Positions 33,300-42,237 are shown, numbered from the stretch's first letter. The stretch: DNA of 64,000 bases from Granulicella sibirica (GCF_004115155.1 NZ_RDSM01000003.1:744001-808000); one strand, 5' to 3'. The notes: generated from the letters alone by a model not told the origin. Made by a program: numbers and translations.

Positions 33300-34016
33300 A
33301 TGCCCATCATCACCGCCCAGAATCTCGGCAAGACCTACCGCTCCGGAAAGCTTCAAGTCCCCGCCCTTCGCAATGTCAATTTCAGCGTGGAGCCCGGGGA
33401 GTTCGTCGCCATCGTTGGCCCCTCCGGCTCGGGTAAGTCGACCCTCTTCTACATCCTTGGCGGCCTCACCGCGGCGACCACTGGCTCTGTCCTCATCGAC
33501 GGCGTAGACTTCGCCAAACTCTCCGACGCGGAACGTACAAAGATGCGCCGCGCCAAGATCGGCTTTGTCTTCCAGCGCTTCAACCTCCTGCCCACCCTCT
33601 CCGCCATGGGCAACATCGAGATCGCACACGACATCGCCAACCTCGGCGCCGCCACCAAGACCACACTCGACCTGTCCCTGCTTGATCACCTCGCCGGCCT
33701 TCTCGGCATCCAAGGCCGGCTCGACCATCGCCCGAATGAACTCTCTGGTGGCGAGCAGCAGCGCGTCGCCATCGCCCGTGCTCTCATTACCCGCCCGTCT
33801 ATAGTCCTTGCCGACGAGCCCACCGGCAATTTGGACACCAAGAACTCAGACGCCGTCCTCAACATGCTTCGCACCTCCAGCCGCGAGCTCAACCAGACCG
33901 TCCTGATGATCACCCACAATCCCGAGGCGGCCCAGGTCGCCGATCGCATTCTCACCATGCGTGACGGGGAGATCACCAACATCGAGAAGGGTTCCGGTGT
34001 TCCGGTGCACGCCTAA
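33300..34016 (+). CDS. ABC transporter ATP-binding protein, MacB/LolD type
   Basis: The 238-residue ATPase has Walker A G-P-S-G-S-G-K-S-T, the signature L-S-G-G-E-Q-Q-R, Walker B V-L-A-D-E-P-T-G-N-L-D and the switch histidine in I-T-H-N. The length and T-G-N-L-D place it with LolD/MacB/FtsE-type ATPases that serve FtsX-fold permeases. No permease gene adjoins it. It may power a permease encoded elsewhere, for example ADOP proteins such as the one at 20-22.6 kb. The start ATG lies at the end of a divergent intergenic space. Confidence 0.9.
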   Translation: MPIITAQNLGKTYRSGKLQVPALRNVNFSVEPGEFVAIVGPSGSGKSTLFYILGGLTAATTGSVLIDGVDFAKLSDAERTKMRRAKIGFVFQRFNLLPTLSAMGNIEIAHDIANLGAATKTTLDLSLLDHLAGLLGIQGRLDHRPNELSGGEQQRVAIARALITRPSIVLADEPTGNLDTKNSDAVLNMLRTSSRELNQTVLMITHNPEAAQVADRILTMRDGEITNIEKGSGVPVHA

Positions 34017-34156
34017 GTCCGAGTGGAGTCCACTGTTTGCCAAAAAAGGGCTGAAAACATTCACCCCAGCAAAATTCACATCGAGACAGGTCTACATCCC
34101 TCCAGAATCGGCATCTCTATCCCTATGCGCGGCCGAGCCGCCCAAGGAGAGTTGTA

Positions 34157-34414
34157 ATGACCGACTATCGTGTAGCGAAGGGTGAAGCACAGGAAGACCA
34201 GCTCACAGCAGCCATCGAGAAATACACAGCGCAGGTACCATCGTCTATTTACCTTGGCCTGGCGCTCGCCTCCATCGGAGGTTCTATCGCCTGCAAGGCT
34301 GCCAAGAAGGATCACCTCGCCCTCTACGTCGGCCAGTGGGTTGCACCATTCCTCATCCTCGGAATCTACAACAAGCTCGTGAAGATCCACGGCTCCGACG
34401 GGACAACTGCTTAA
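34157..34414 (+). CDS. Small two-span membrane protein, function unknown
   Basis: The 85-residue protein has a polar N-terminal stretch (1-25), two hydrophobic segments (about 28-46 and 56-72) and a short polar tail. AAGGAG precedes the ATG at good spacing. No known family is recognised. A weak G/C hairpin follows (GCCTCGG at about 34445 with CCGGGGC), which may end the transcript. Orphan small membrane proteins next to an ABC ATPase can be stress-response components, but this is speculation. Confidence 0.6.
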   Translation: MTDYRVAKGEAQEDQLTAAIEKYTAQVPSSIYLGLALASIGGSIACKAAKKDHLALYVGQWVAPFLILGIYNKLVKIHGSDGTTA

Positions 34415-34547
34415 GCCAGGACCTCAGCTCATATGGACGAATAGGCCTCGGAAAACATCCGGGGCTTACTCGTCCTTGCCCTTGCTCATCTGGTTATCAT
34501 TCCCCAAGGCAATTTGCGTTTGCAGTGAACAATCCCCCCACAAGGCC

Positions 34548-35186
34548 CTACTCCTTCCACTTGATGTTGCACCCAATACTCATCGTCTGATTTGTATCCG
34601 GGCGAATCCCGCGAATCAATTCATCCATCGCTTTCCGCAGGTCCTTCCCGGTCACGAGAATGTCGTTCCCGAAGTCCTTACGCCGCGGCCGCGAGTCATC
34701 GAGCTGCCCCCGGTACACAAGGTTCATGTCCGCATCGAACAGGAAGAAGTCCGGCGTGCAAGCCGCGTCGTAAGCCCGAGCGACCTCCTGCGTCTCATCC
34801 AGCAGGTAGGGGAAGCGGAACCCAAGCCTCTCCGCCTGGGCCTTCATGAATTCCGGCCCATCCTGCGGATACGCTTCTATGTCGTTCGAAGAGATCGCCA
34901 CTATCGCGACCTCCCCCTCGAAGTCAACGCCGATCCGCGCCAACTCCTCCTCCACATGCTTCACATACGGGCAATGTACGCAGATGAACATGACGAGCAG
35001 CCCACGCCGTCCCGTCTTCGAAGGCCCGCCACCGGAGCGGCGGTTCGTCTGATCCCGAGCCTCATCGTCCCAGGCCATCGCGGCCACATCGTCGCGCCCT
35101 ATCGCCCGCCCGCTCGCTACATCCACCAGTTCAAACGGCGGAGCTGGCGTCCCCAGCTTCACCATCGTTGATTGCGTCCTCGACAT
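34548..35186 (-). CDS. Thioredoxin-fold (AhpC/TSA-like) protein
   Basis: The 212-residue protein has a thioredoxin fold with a C-V-H-C active-site motif in F-I-C-V-H-C-P-Y-V-K. A redox-active or peroxiredoxin-like Cys is also present in A-C-T-P-D-F-F-L-F-D, and N-I-K-W-K ends the protein. It is the DUF899-free AhpC/TSA family type common in soil bacteria. The ATG at 35186 gives M-S-R-T-Q-S-T-M and matches the family start; a second ATG at 35165 is possible. An upstream in-frame start would add about 40 residues without homology. Confidence 0.78.
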   Translation of the reverse strand: MSRTQSTMVKLGTPAPPFELVDVASGRAIGRDDVAAMAWDDEARDQTNRRSGGGPSKTGRRGLLVMFICVHCPYVKHVEEELARIGVDFEGEVAIVAISSNDIEAYPQDGPEFMKAQAERLGFRFPYLLDETQEVARAYDAACTPDFFLFDADMNLVYRGQLDDSRPRRKDFGNDILVTGKDLRKAMDELIRGIRPDTNQTMSIGCNIKWKE

Positions 35187-35826
35187 CGCGAATCCCCCGG
35201 CATCTTTCGCGACCACGATGGGTCGCTGTCCCCTCCAGCCTACCAAGAAGCTCGGATCGATAGCTGTACTGACAGTTTCGCCGTTCACACGCCCACGGCC
35301 GGCCACAAGGGAGAGTAGTTACCCCACAGGTACCACCATCGTGGGATTCGCCACTTCGCCGGCAGATGTTCTAGTGGTGTTGGGCAGAGATACGGCTCCT
35401 GAACATCCTCCGGGGCAGGTCACCAAAGGTACTTTGTTCGACACGCTGAAGAATTGCAGTATCTGTAGTCCGGTTTCAGGTTGGCGATGGCGGGTTCACT
35501 TCAACGTGCCGGCGCTGTAAGGACAGTTTATGTCCATTTGATATACAATTGATCGTCCGGTCGCCTCAGGAAGCCGGCACAGAATGGGACCTATGTCGAA
35601 CGAAGAGATCCGCTTTGCCGTTAAATCCGCTGTCGTTCTCTGCTTGATTGCACTGACCGTCTGCCTCTAACCGAGGTAGGCTGAGTCCTCGCACACCTCT
35701 GTTGAGGCCGCTCACGAACCGTCCAGGCATCACCCAGGAAAAAGAACAAAGGTACTCGAAACCGCAACCCTCAAGGAAGCGGTGAAAGGATGTCCTGCGT
35801 CCGCTCGACGAAACGCCTTCGCAGAT
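35187..35826. other. 640-bp intergenic region with one small ORF
   Basis: This stretch separates the thioredoxin-fold gene from the rbsD/fucU gene. Apart from the 28-residue ORF at 35584-35670, I find no supported gene. A 100-residue plus-strand ORF at 35218-35520 has no family features or clear ribosome-binding site. AT-rich sequence with an extended -10 element lies at about 35539-35549. Confidence 0.45.
35584..35670 (+). CDS. Candidate 28-residue membrane miniprotein
   Basis: The ORF starts with M-G-P-M-S-N-E-E-I-R and ends with a hydrophobic A-V-V-L-C-L-I-A-L-T-V-C-L segment of about 15 residues. AGGAAG lies 10 bases ahead of the ATG. An extended -10 motif (TG at 35539, TATACA at 35542) is about 35 bases upstream. 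The next ATG (35593) would give 25 residues. It is below the usual size limit and unconfirmed, but the ribosome-binding site and TM-like tail make it a plausible small protein. Confidence 0.35.
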   Translation: MGPMSNEEIRFAVKSAVVLCLIALTVCL

Positions 35827-36216
35827 TCACGCCGATTCGAGAATCATATTGGCGTACTGCGTCGTGTCCCCCGTGCGGATCAGCCCGATCGCGGACGGCA
35901 CCCGCTTCTTGAAATCCACATGGGACTCCCAGCAGATGGGGATCGGGCTTGTCATGCTCGTAATCGCTGCCAGCGCACTTGCCGTGTTGTGGTGCCGGAA
36001 CTCTTCCGCCATCCAGATTCGTCCCACCACCCAGTTCATCTGAATCGCGCGCAGAACATCCACCACCCGTGGAACGTCGTCTACCAGCGATAAATCGACC
36101 GTCTCCAACCCCGGCCAGAACGGAAACCCACGGTCGGCTATCACCAGCGTGTTCGTATGCCTGACGCGGCTCAGAAGCGAGTTCAATTGCGGATTCAGAA
36201 TGCCCGTCTTAATCAT
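35827..36216 (-). CDS. RbsD/FucU family sugar mutarotase
   Basis: The 129-residue protein matches the RbsD/FucU family: M-I-K-T-G-I-L-N-P-Q-L at the N-terminus and R-H-T-N-T-L-V-I-A-D-R-G-F-P with the conserved His. These enzymes interconvert anomers of L-fucose or D-ribose, or the furanose and pyranose forms. The upstream FucP-type transporter gene on the same strand (38-base gap) suggests an L-fucose or related sugar rather than ribose. It is close to the family's 140-residue length. Confidence 0.85.
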   Translation of the reverse strand: MIKTGILNPQLNSLLSRVRHTNTLVIADRGFPFWPGLETVDLSLVDDVPRVVDVLRAIQMNWVVGRIWMAEEFRHHNTASALAAITSMTSPIPICWESHVDFKKRVPSAIGLIRTGDTTQYANMILESA

Positions 36217-36254
36217 GTGCGCCTATCAATCCCCTCTACCGTTCTTCTAACTGA

Positions 36255-37607
36255 TCACAGCGTCGGAGCCATCTCCACATCATGCACCGTCGCCTTCCCC
36301 GTCACCCGCCCACCAAGCAGCCCATAAAGAGCCACTACCACAAAGCCTCCCACCGGCAGCCAGTACCCTGCCGCCAGATCTCCCGTCGACCGCGCCACCA
36401 CGCCCATCAGCGGAGGAAACACCGCCCCGCTCACGATCGACATCACGATCAGACTCCCCCCCAACTTCGTATTCGCTCCCAGTCCCTTCACGCCCAGCGC
36501 AAAGATCGTCGGATACATGATCGACATGAAGAAGCTCGTCAAAATCATCAAGTAACCACTCATCATTCCCGGATGCGTAATGCATACAAACATCAACCCG
36601 ATATTGATCACCGCGTACGTGCCCGCCATCTTTCCCGGCGCGATATACCGCATCAACGGCGTCGAGCAGATCCGCCCCAGCCCGAACGCGATCAGATGCG
36701 CCGTCAGCAGATACCCCGCCTGTCTCTCCGTCACCGACGTGTAAGCCTTCAGATAAGGAATGTATGTGCTCCACGTCCCGATCTGCGCCCCGATGCACCC
36801 GAACTCCGCCACCACCGCCAGGAACAGATGCGGATACTTGAGCAGCGACCCAAAGCTCCCTTGGTCGATCGGGTCCGAAGGACCGGCATTCGGATTCGTA
36901 TCCAGGTGATCCGGAAACTTCACCCGGCTGATCACAAACGCCAGCACCAGCACCACGCATCCGAGAATCACGTAAGTCGGGACCACCCGCATAATCTCCG
37001 AGTGCAGGTAGGCTGCATAAGTCCCCGCCGCCTTCATCGAAGCAACCTGCGCCGGGGTATTCTCAACCCCCGAGAAAATGAACCACGTCCCCAGCAGTAC
37101 GCCGGTGATTGTCCCCGGAGGGTTGAATGCCTGGGCGAAGTTCAACCTCCGCTCACTCGTAGCTGGATCCCCGAACTGCGCAATAAACGGGTTCGCCGCC
37201 GTTTCCAGAATCGAGGATCCACACCCGACAGCAAAGAGCGCAAACAGAAACGGCGCATACTGCCCAATCACCGCAGCCGGCCAGAACAGCAGGGTCCCGC
37301 CAGCAAACACACAAAGCCCTGTCAGAATCCCCACCCGGTACCCAAACCGCCGCATCAGCAGCGCCGCCGGAATTGCCATCGTCCCATAGGCCAAAAACAC
37401 CGCCGTCTGCACAAGCTGCGCTTCCAATAAATTCAGCTCGAATGACTTCCGAAACTGCTGCACCAAGATGTCCGTGAGGTTATTCGACATCCCCCAAAGA
37501 AAGAAAACCACTGTGACCAGCGCAAACGGAACCATCTGCCCGGCAGGGAAGACCGGGGCATTCTTATCGTGAGGCGTTCGTGGACCCAGCGAAGTGGAAA
37601 CTTGCAT
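36255..37607 (-). CDS. FucP-type sugar:H+ symporter (MFS)
   Basis: The 450-residue major-facilitator protein has about 12 membrane helices. The N-terminal F-F-L-W-G-M-S-N-N-L-T-D-I-L segment and F-N-P-P-G-T-I-T-G region are close to E. coli FucP. L-fucose is the likely substrate, given the downstream mutarotase gene, though galactose or glucose transporters share this family. The ATG at 37607 is preferred because GAGG lies at the right distance; an upstream GTG (37637) adds ten residues. It is divergent from the exported small protein gene. Confidence 0.88.
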   Translation of the reverse strand: MQVSTSLGPRTPHDKNAPVFPAGQMVPFALVTVVFFLWGMSNNLTDILVQQFRKSFELNLLEAQLVQTAVFLAYGTMAIPAALLMRRFGYRVGILTGLCVFAGGTLLFWPAAVIGQYAPFLFALFAVGCGSSILETAANPFIAQFGDPATSERRLNFAQAFNPPGTITGVLLGTWFIFSGVENTPAQVASMKAAGTYAAYLHSEIMRVVPTYVILGCVVLVLAFVISRVKFPDHLDTNPNAGPSDPIDQGSFGSLLKYPHLFLAVVAEFGCIGAQIGTWSTYIPYLKAYTSVTERQAGYLLTAHLIAFGLGRICSTPLMRYIAPGKMAGTYAVINIGLMFVCITHPGMMSGYLMILTSFFMSIMYPTIFALGVKGLGANTKLGGSLIVMSIVSGAVFPPLMGVVARSTGDLAAGYWLPVGGFVVVALYGLLGGRVTGKATVHDVEMAPTL

Positions 37608-37725
37608 CGAGACCTCGTTTCGGTGCGCAATCTGCACGAGAAGACTAACCTATCGATTCCGCGAGAGGCGAGTGAGGCTTAGCCCAGCCCACCATCGTCT
37701 CTTCAGCAGGCATCGAGGAGAACCT

Positions 37726-38226
37726 ATGTCCACCGCAACCAGGCACTGGATCACCACCGCAATCCTGCTCGCAGTCTTCACCACCACCGGCCACACCCAG
37801 CAACGAAGCTCCGCAGCCGTCGGCATCAACACTATGCAGGCCCCCGTCCCGTCGCCGCTTGTAAAGGGGAAGAAGGCCTTCATCTCCTACGAGCTCGGCG
37901 ACGTCACCAGCTTCCCCTCCCGCTACAGCGGAGGCCCTGAACGCGCCTATAGCGAGTTCTTCAACGCAATGAAGTCCTGGGGCCGTTACGAACTCGTCGG
38001 CGACCCCGCCGAAGCCGACGTCGTCTTCGCCATCGGCTTCGTCGACCCACCCGAGATCGCCAAGCCTCAGGTCCGCGTCGGCATCCTCGACAGCAAGACC
38101 CACACAGCCCTCTGGGGCTTCGTCGAACAGGTCGACTTCGCCTTCCGCAAGAAGAATCGCGATGCCGCCTTCTCCGACACCGTAGACCAACTTGCCGCCG
38201 ACGTCCGCCACCTCGTCGAGCCCTAA
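37726..38226 (+). CDS. Exported protein of unknown function
   Basis: The 166-residue product has a signal peptide (about 1-25) and then a globular part with G-K-K-A-F-I-S-Y-E-L-G and E-A-D-V-V-F-A-I-G-F-V-D-P-P. The order of helix and beta strands resembles the small CsgG/TPR-linked or DUF-type exported proteins of acidobacteria, but I cannot name a family. GAGGAG precedes the chosen ATG; a longer in-frame start at 37594 would overlap the divergent fucP gene. A bidirectional hairpin follows the stop. Confidence 0.6.
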   Translation: MSTATRHWITTAILLAVFTTTGHTQQRSSAAVGINTMQAPVPSPLVKGKKAFISYELGDVTSFPSRYSGGPERAYSEFFNAMKSWGRYELVGDPAEADVVFAIGFVDPPEIAKPQVRVGILDSKTHTALWGFVEQVDFAFRKKNRDAAFSDTVDQLAADVRHLVEP

Positions 38227-38243
38227 GGTAAACTCATCGAGCT

Positions 38244-38274
38244 GTCACCGCAACGCTGCGACGCAAGCGGTGAC
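38244..38274. terminator. Bidirectional hairpin between convergent genes
   Basis: GTCACCGC (38244-38251) and GCGGTGAC (38267-38274) form a perfect 8-bp stem with a 15-nt loop. It lies between two convergent stop codons (38226 plus, 38345 minus), the expected site for shared termination, but it has no obvious U tract. Confidence 0.5.
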
Positions 38275-38344
38275 GTCGTTTCGCGCGATCGGTAGTCAAA
38301 CTGACGTTCCCCCATCCGTTGAAAAACAAGTGACGCCGCCCGTT

Positions 38345-40090
38345 CTAAAACCGAAGATTCCCCAACCCCGAAGCGACGGCGCCGGTATCGCACCGCCCGC
38401 CTCGAAGGACGAAAACATTCAGATGACGTGACCCCATCCATCCGGCCTCGATCTGTCTCCCCGTCGTCGATGAGTGCATGGCCGAGGTAATACCGGTCAG
38501 CCGATACTCTTTCATCAACTCAGCGTCGTTTGTGACCTCCGTGGCGAGAAAGTCATAGCTCACGATCACGTCCGGGTGGAGCGCATGCACATACCCTGCG
38601 GGAACTCCGCCGGAAGCCGCTCCCGACCGCAGCGGCTGAAAGGCCAGGGCCAGCGGCGAGGCGATCCCAAACGCGTCATCGACATGGCCCTCGAAGCCGA
38701 AACCCAACGCCCCTATCTCCGGGCTCATCACCCTCCCGCTCGGGCAGGTCGCATGGAGCGTGGCGCCAACCTCGAAGTATTGATGAACACGGAATCCGGC
38801 GAACCCATCGAACTGACCCACGGCTTCAGGCGTACCGCGCACAATCGGCACAAGCAGCCTGGCAAAGCTCTTGACCGGATGAATCATGATCGTGGTAAGT
38901 CCCAAGATAGCAGTGGACAGAAGCGTTCCCCGCAGCCAGAGGCTCGCATTCCCCGCAGGACGATAAAGCAGCAGTCCCAGGAGCAGCGGAACGTAAATCA
39001 ACGGCAGGTACCAGTCGAACATCATGGCGGATTCGACCGTGTATTCGAGGATGACGATCATGCCCCAGGAGAACGAAATCGCTGGCAGCCAGCGAAAATC
39101 CTTCTCTCCAGCCGGACGCGTTCCGAAAGAGCAATCGATCAGGACGCAAAGAAAAAAGCCCAAAAGACCGCACAGAAAGAAATGGCCCGTCAGGCGCGGC
39201 GGAAAGAACTGCCCGAAGGCGTCCGAATGGCTAAGCCCATAGCCGATGCTCTTGGCATGCATCGAGTTCGGCAGGACCACGCCAAACTGCCAGAAGAGGA
39301 AACCCGCAAACACGGCAACGACCGTCGCGGCCGCAATCGACGCGTCGACAACCTTACGCACCCCGGCCGCAAAGACCAGAGCCAGGGCAAGAAGCGGAAG
39401 CATTTCCAGCCTCGTCAACGCAGCGAACGACAGCCACACAAGGCCCCACCGAGAACCACGCAGAAAGCTGTAAGCCGCTGCCAGCAGTAAACCGATCGCC
39501 AGGGGAGACTCCATTTGGGCGTAAGCGCTGCTCATCAGCAGAAGGATCGTGCCCCCGCCAGCCAGCGTGGGAAACACATGCCGGGCGAGCCCGCGATCGG
39601 GCCATGAGCCTCGAAGAACCACGAGCGCGATCCGGAATGCAAGGGTGGCGCACCAGGCCACCAGGAGTGCCTCGATGATCGGGAGCATCGAAAGACAGGC
39701 TCGATGTCTCCACACGCCCGAGACCGCGAGCAGAACCGTCCAGACCGGCGAGGACGTCGCCATCACCCGCTCCCCGGGATTCCAGAAAGCCCTCCCGCTC
39801 AGGGCGAGGTTGCGAGCAATCCGCAGATGGATGAACGCATCGTCGTATATCAGCAGGCGGACCCGGTGAAGTATCCAGAAAAGCGCCAGAAAAAGCCCGG
39901 TGCTGAGCCCGAACCAAATGCCTGCGGCACGATCAAACGCTCGATTCAACGTGCCATCACGCGGGTATGGCCGGTAGCTGTCACGTGCCGGTCGCTCTCT
40001 TTCGGGTGGTTGAAGTATACAGGCGCACAAGATAGACGCGGCGAGTCCACATCGAGGAAAACTCAACAGAATTGGCCCTTCCGCTGTCAT
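38345..40090 (-). CDS. GT-C-type membrane glycosyltransferase (putative)
   Basis: The product of about 581 residues has many hydrophobic segments in the first 400 residues. The first loop contains Y-D-D-A-F-I-H-L-R-I-A-R-N-L and W-N-P-G-E-R-V-M-A-T-S-S-P-V-W. These resemble the D-D-A-F and G-E-R-V-x-x-x-S-x-x-L/V-W motifs of polyprenol-phosphate-dependent membrane glycosyltransferases, including arabinofuranosyltransferase-like ones. The last 170 residues form a soluble domain. It should add a sugar to a lipid or wall glycan on the outer leaflet; the donor and acceptor are unknown. The longer ORF start at 40156 overlaps the divergent reductase gene, so Met at 40090 is used. A still later start is possible. 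Confidence 0.65.
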   Translation of the reverse strand: MTAEGPILLSFPRCGLAASILCACILQPPERERPARDSYRPYPRDGTLNRAFDRAAGIWFGLSTGLFLALFWILHRVRLLIYDDAFIHLRIARNLALSGRAFWNPGERVMATSSPVWTVLLAVSGVWRHRACLSMLPIIEALLVAWCATLAFRIALVVLRGSWPDRGLARHVFPTLAGGGTILLLMSSAYAQMESPLAIGLLLAAAYSFLRGSRWGLVWLSFAALTRLEMLPLLALALVFAAGVRKVVDASIAAATVVAVFAGFLFWQFGVVLPNSMHAKSIGYGLSHSDAFGQFFPPRLTGHFFLCGLLGFFLCVLIDCSFGTRPAGEKDFRWLPAISFSWGMIVILEYTVESAMMFDWYLPLIYVPLLLGLLLYRPAGNASLWLRGTLLSTAILGLTTIMIHPVKSFARLLVPIVRGTPEAVGQFDGFAGFRVHQYFEVGATLHATCPSGRVMSPEIGALGFGFEGHVDDAFGIASPLALAFQPLRSGAASGGVPAGYVHALHPDVIVSYDFLATEVTNDAELMKEYRLTGITSAMHSSTTGRQIEAGWMGSRHLNVFVLRGGRCDTGAVASGLGNLRF

Positions 40091-40119
40091 CGAGCCCGGA
40101 TTCCGTTTAAGATGAAGAG

Positions 40120-41301
40120 ATGACCGAGACCACGGAAGCGACTGAAGTATCCGCACCGGCTGCCGCGCACGCGAGCCGCTACACCCGCAACAACCCCTTC
40201 CTCTCCGAAGTGACGGTAAATGAGCTGCTCACCGCTCCCGGCTCCGAGAAAGAAACCCGCCATCTTGAACTCACCCTCGACGAGGGGATGCAGTACACGC
40301 CCGGTGACGCCGTCGGCATCCTCCCCACCAACCGTCCCGCTGCCGTCGAAGAGATCCTCAAGGCCCTCAACTACACCGGCGAAGAGCGCGTGCTCGACCA
40401 CTACAAGGTCGAAATCTCCCTCGAAGAGGCAGTGCGCACCCGTCTCCAGATCGGCAAGCTCGTCCGCTCCAGCATCAACCAGCTCGCTAAGCTCGCACCC
40501 GACCACGCCGGCCTCAAGGCCATGGCCGGAGCCGACGGAAAAGCCCGCGCTGAGGAGTATTGCTGGGGCCGTGAGCTCATCGACCTCATTCACGACTTTC
40601 CCGGTGTCATCACCGCGCCGCAGCAGCTCTTCCAGGTCGTAGCCCGTCTCACCCCGCGCATGTACTCCATCGCGTCCAGCCAGCTAGCCCACCCTGACGT
40701 CGTCCAGACCACCGTCCGCGTCGTTCGCTATGACTCCCACGGCAAGGAACGCCAGGGTCTCTGCAGCGGGCATATCGGTGAGCGCGCGCCTCTCGGCGGT
40801 CAGATGCCCATCTTCCTTCATGCGAACGGCCAGTTCCGTCTGCCGGAAGACACCACCAAGCCCATCATCATGATCGGTCCCGGCACCGGCATTGCGCCCT
40901 TCCGCTCCTTCCTCGAAGAGCGCCGGGTCAAGGGCGAAACCGGCGACAACTGGCTCTTTTTTGGGGAACAGCGCCGCGCCCTCGACTACCTCTATCAGGA
41001 TCAGTTCGAGTCGATGCACCGCGACGGCTTCCTCACGCGCCTCGACACTGCCTTCTCCCGCGATCAGGCAAAAAAGATCTACGTCCAGGACCGCATCCAG
41101 GAGCACGCCGCCGACGTCTATGCCTGGCTAGAGCGCGGAGCTTATTTTTACGTTTGTGGAGACGCGACCCGTATGGCCAAGGATGTGGAGCTTGCTCTTC
41201 TCGACGCGATTGCCAAAGGGTCGAACGGCACCCTTGACCAAGCCAACGAGTACCTTGCGCAGATGAAAAAAGACAAACGGTACCAGCGAGACGTCTACTA
41301 G
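40120..41301 (+). CDS. CysJ-like sulfite reductase flavoprotein domain without flavodoxin
   Basis: The 393-residue protein contains the FAD- and NADPH-binding modules of diflavin reductases. R-M-Y-S-I-A-S-S binds FAD, G-L-C-S-G-H-I follows, then G-P-G-T-G-I-A-P-F-R-S-F and F-F-G-E-Q-R-R for NADPH, and Y-V-C-G-D-A-T-R-M near the end. It begins directly with the connecting domain. The N-terminal FMN (flavodoxin) domain of CysJ is absent, so electrons must pass to a separate flavodoxin or directly to a partner. No sulfite reductase hemoprotein gene is visible. The ATG at 40120 is 29 bases from the divergent glycosyltransferase start. Confidence 0.85.
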   Translation: MTETTEATEVSAPAAAHASRYTRNNPFLSEVTVNELLTAPGSEKETRHLELTLDEGMQYTPGDAVGILPTNRPAAVEEILKALNYTGEERVLDHYKVEISLEEAVRTRLQIGKLVRSSINQLAKLAPDHAGLKAMAGADGKARAEEYCWGRELIDLIHDFPGVITAPQQLFQVVARLTPRMYSIASSQLAHPDVVQTTVRVVRYDSHGKERQGLCSGHIGERAPLGGQMPIFLHANGQFRLPEDTTKPIIMIGPGTGIAPFRSFLEERRVKGETGDNWLFFGEQRRALDYLYQDQFESMHRDGFLTRLDTAFSRDQAKKIYVQDRIQEHAADVYAWLERGAYFYVCGDATRMAKDVELALLDAIAKGSNGTLDQANEYLAQMKKDKRYQRDVY

Positions 41302-41714
41302 CTCGCGCGTCGTCGAAGGGCGGGACACCAGGTGTAGGCCACGGTGTTTCGCCTTTGGCGTTCTTGCCACGCCATGCCTCTGCGCGCTCATGCGCGCCGC
41401 GTCAAATCGAGCTGGCTGACCCACAGGGTCGAAAAGAGTGCGCTTCAGTCGTGCGTTCGTACTCCGGGCCCTACTGGAAGCGGAAATAATGTGAAGCCGG
41501 TGCGCTTCTGCGGGTGCCGCGCTCGGTGTAGTCCGAGTCTTGGTCTGGTCTTTCAGGCGTTCGCTGACGGGCATTGCGTACTCCGAATCGGCGTCTGTTT
41601 TACTTGCAGACCCAAATATAGGAGCCATAACCGGCGCCGGAAATAGCACCAGTGCCGAAAAGCGCTCAGGCTTTCGTCTCGTCGCCTACCACCTCCGCGC
41701 TATGAACCTTTGGG
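41302..41714. other. 413-bp intergenic region, unexplained
   Basis: No gene is supported here. The longest minus ORF (41128-41649) is unlike any known family and overlaps the reductase gene. The composition is mixed, with short inverted elements (for example GGGACACCAGGTGTA near 41320), resembling the interspersed non-coding tracts seen in acidobacterial genomes. I cannot assign a function. Confidence 0.4.
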
Positions 41715-42149
41715 CTAAACCCGACTGTGGTCCGCACGCCAGTTCACGATCGCCGCCTTGATCGCCTTTGGCTCCAGCCCTTCCTTCACCGTCCGCAGCA
41801 CAAGCGCCGGAAGCTCCGCATCCGAAGCAAAGCGCAGCGCCACATACTGCTTCACCGTCAGCTCGCCCGTCTGCGCCAGCAGAGACTCCGGAAGCAGTCT
41901 CTCAAACCGCAGCCTTTCTTCCAGCCGAATCACTCGATCCTGCACCTTCAACGCGTTCGACCGCGCCTTGCTCCCGATGATCAGCAGCGCAAACGCGACG
42001 AACACATGCAGAATGCTGTTCGACCCGAAGTGATGATGAACCATGCGAACGATCGACATGACGAACGCGACAGCCAGCACGAGCATGGCAAGTAGGAAGG
42101 GGAAGTCGCGGCTCGCATGATGTTTCAGGTCCTGCACAGGTTCCGGCAT
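41715..42149 (-). CDS. DUF6526 family membrane protein
   Basis: The 144-residue protein has a short N-terminal part with H-H-A-S-R-D-F-P-F, two hydrophobic segments (about 19-38 and 44-60) and a charged helical C-terminal half rich in Arg, Glu and Leu. This matches the DUF6526 family pattern. The ATG at 42149 gives the family-like M-P-E-P-V-Q-D-L-K-H-H start, with AAAGG upstream; the longer ORF adds 19 residues. The function is unknown. It is divergent from the endonuclease IV gene. Confidence 0.7.
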   Translation of the reverse strand: MPEPVQDLKHHASRDFPFLLAMLVLAVAFVMSIVRMVHHHFGSNSILHVFVAFALLIIGSKARSNALKVQDRVIRLEERLRFERLLPESLLAQTGELTVKQYVALRFASDAELPALVLRTVKEGLEPKAIKAAIVNWRADHSRV

Positions 42150-42237
42150 GTTCAACCTTTCAATTTCCAGTGGTACGGATTGTGGCAACGGAGCTTGCCG
42201 GATCATACATCGCCTCTGCGCACGTTAAGATAGACGG

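Noticed and set aside
35218..35520. 100-residue plus ORF in the 640-bp gap
   Set aside because: No ribosome-binding site or family features; composition is like non-coding sequence.
41128..41649. 173-residue minus ORF over the reductase 3' end and the intergenic tract
   Set aside because: It overlaps a well-supported gene and shows no family features, signal or domain.
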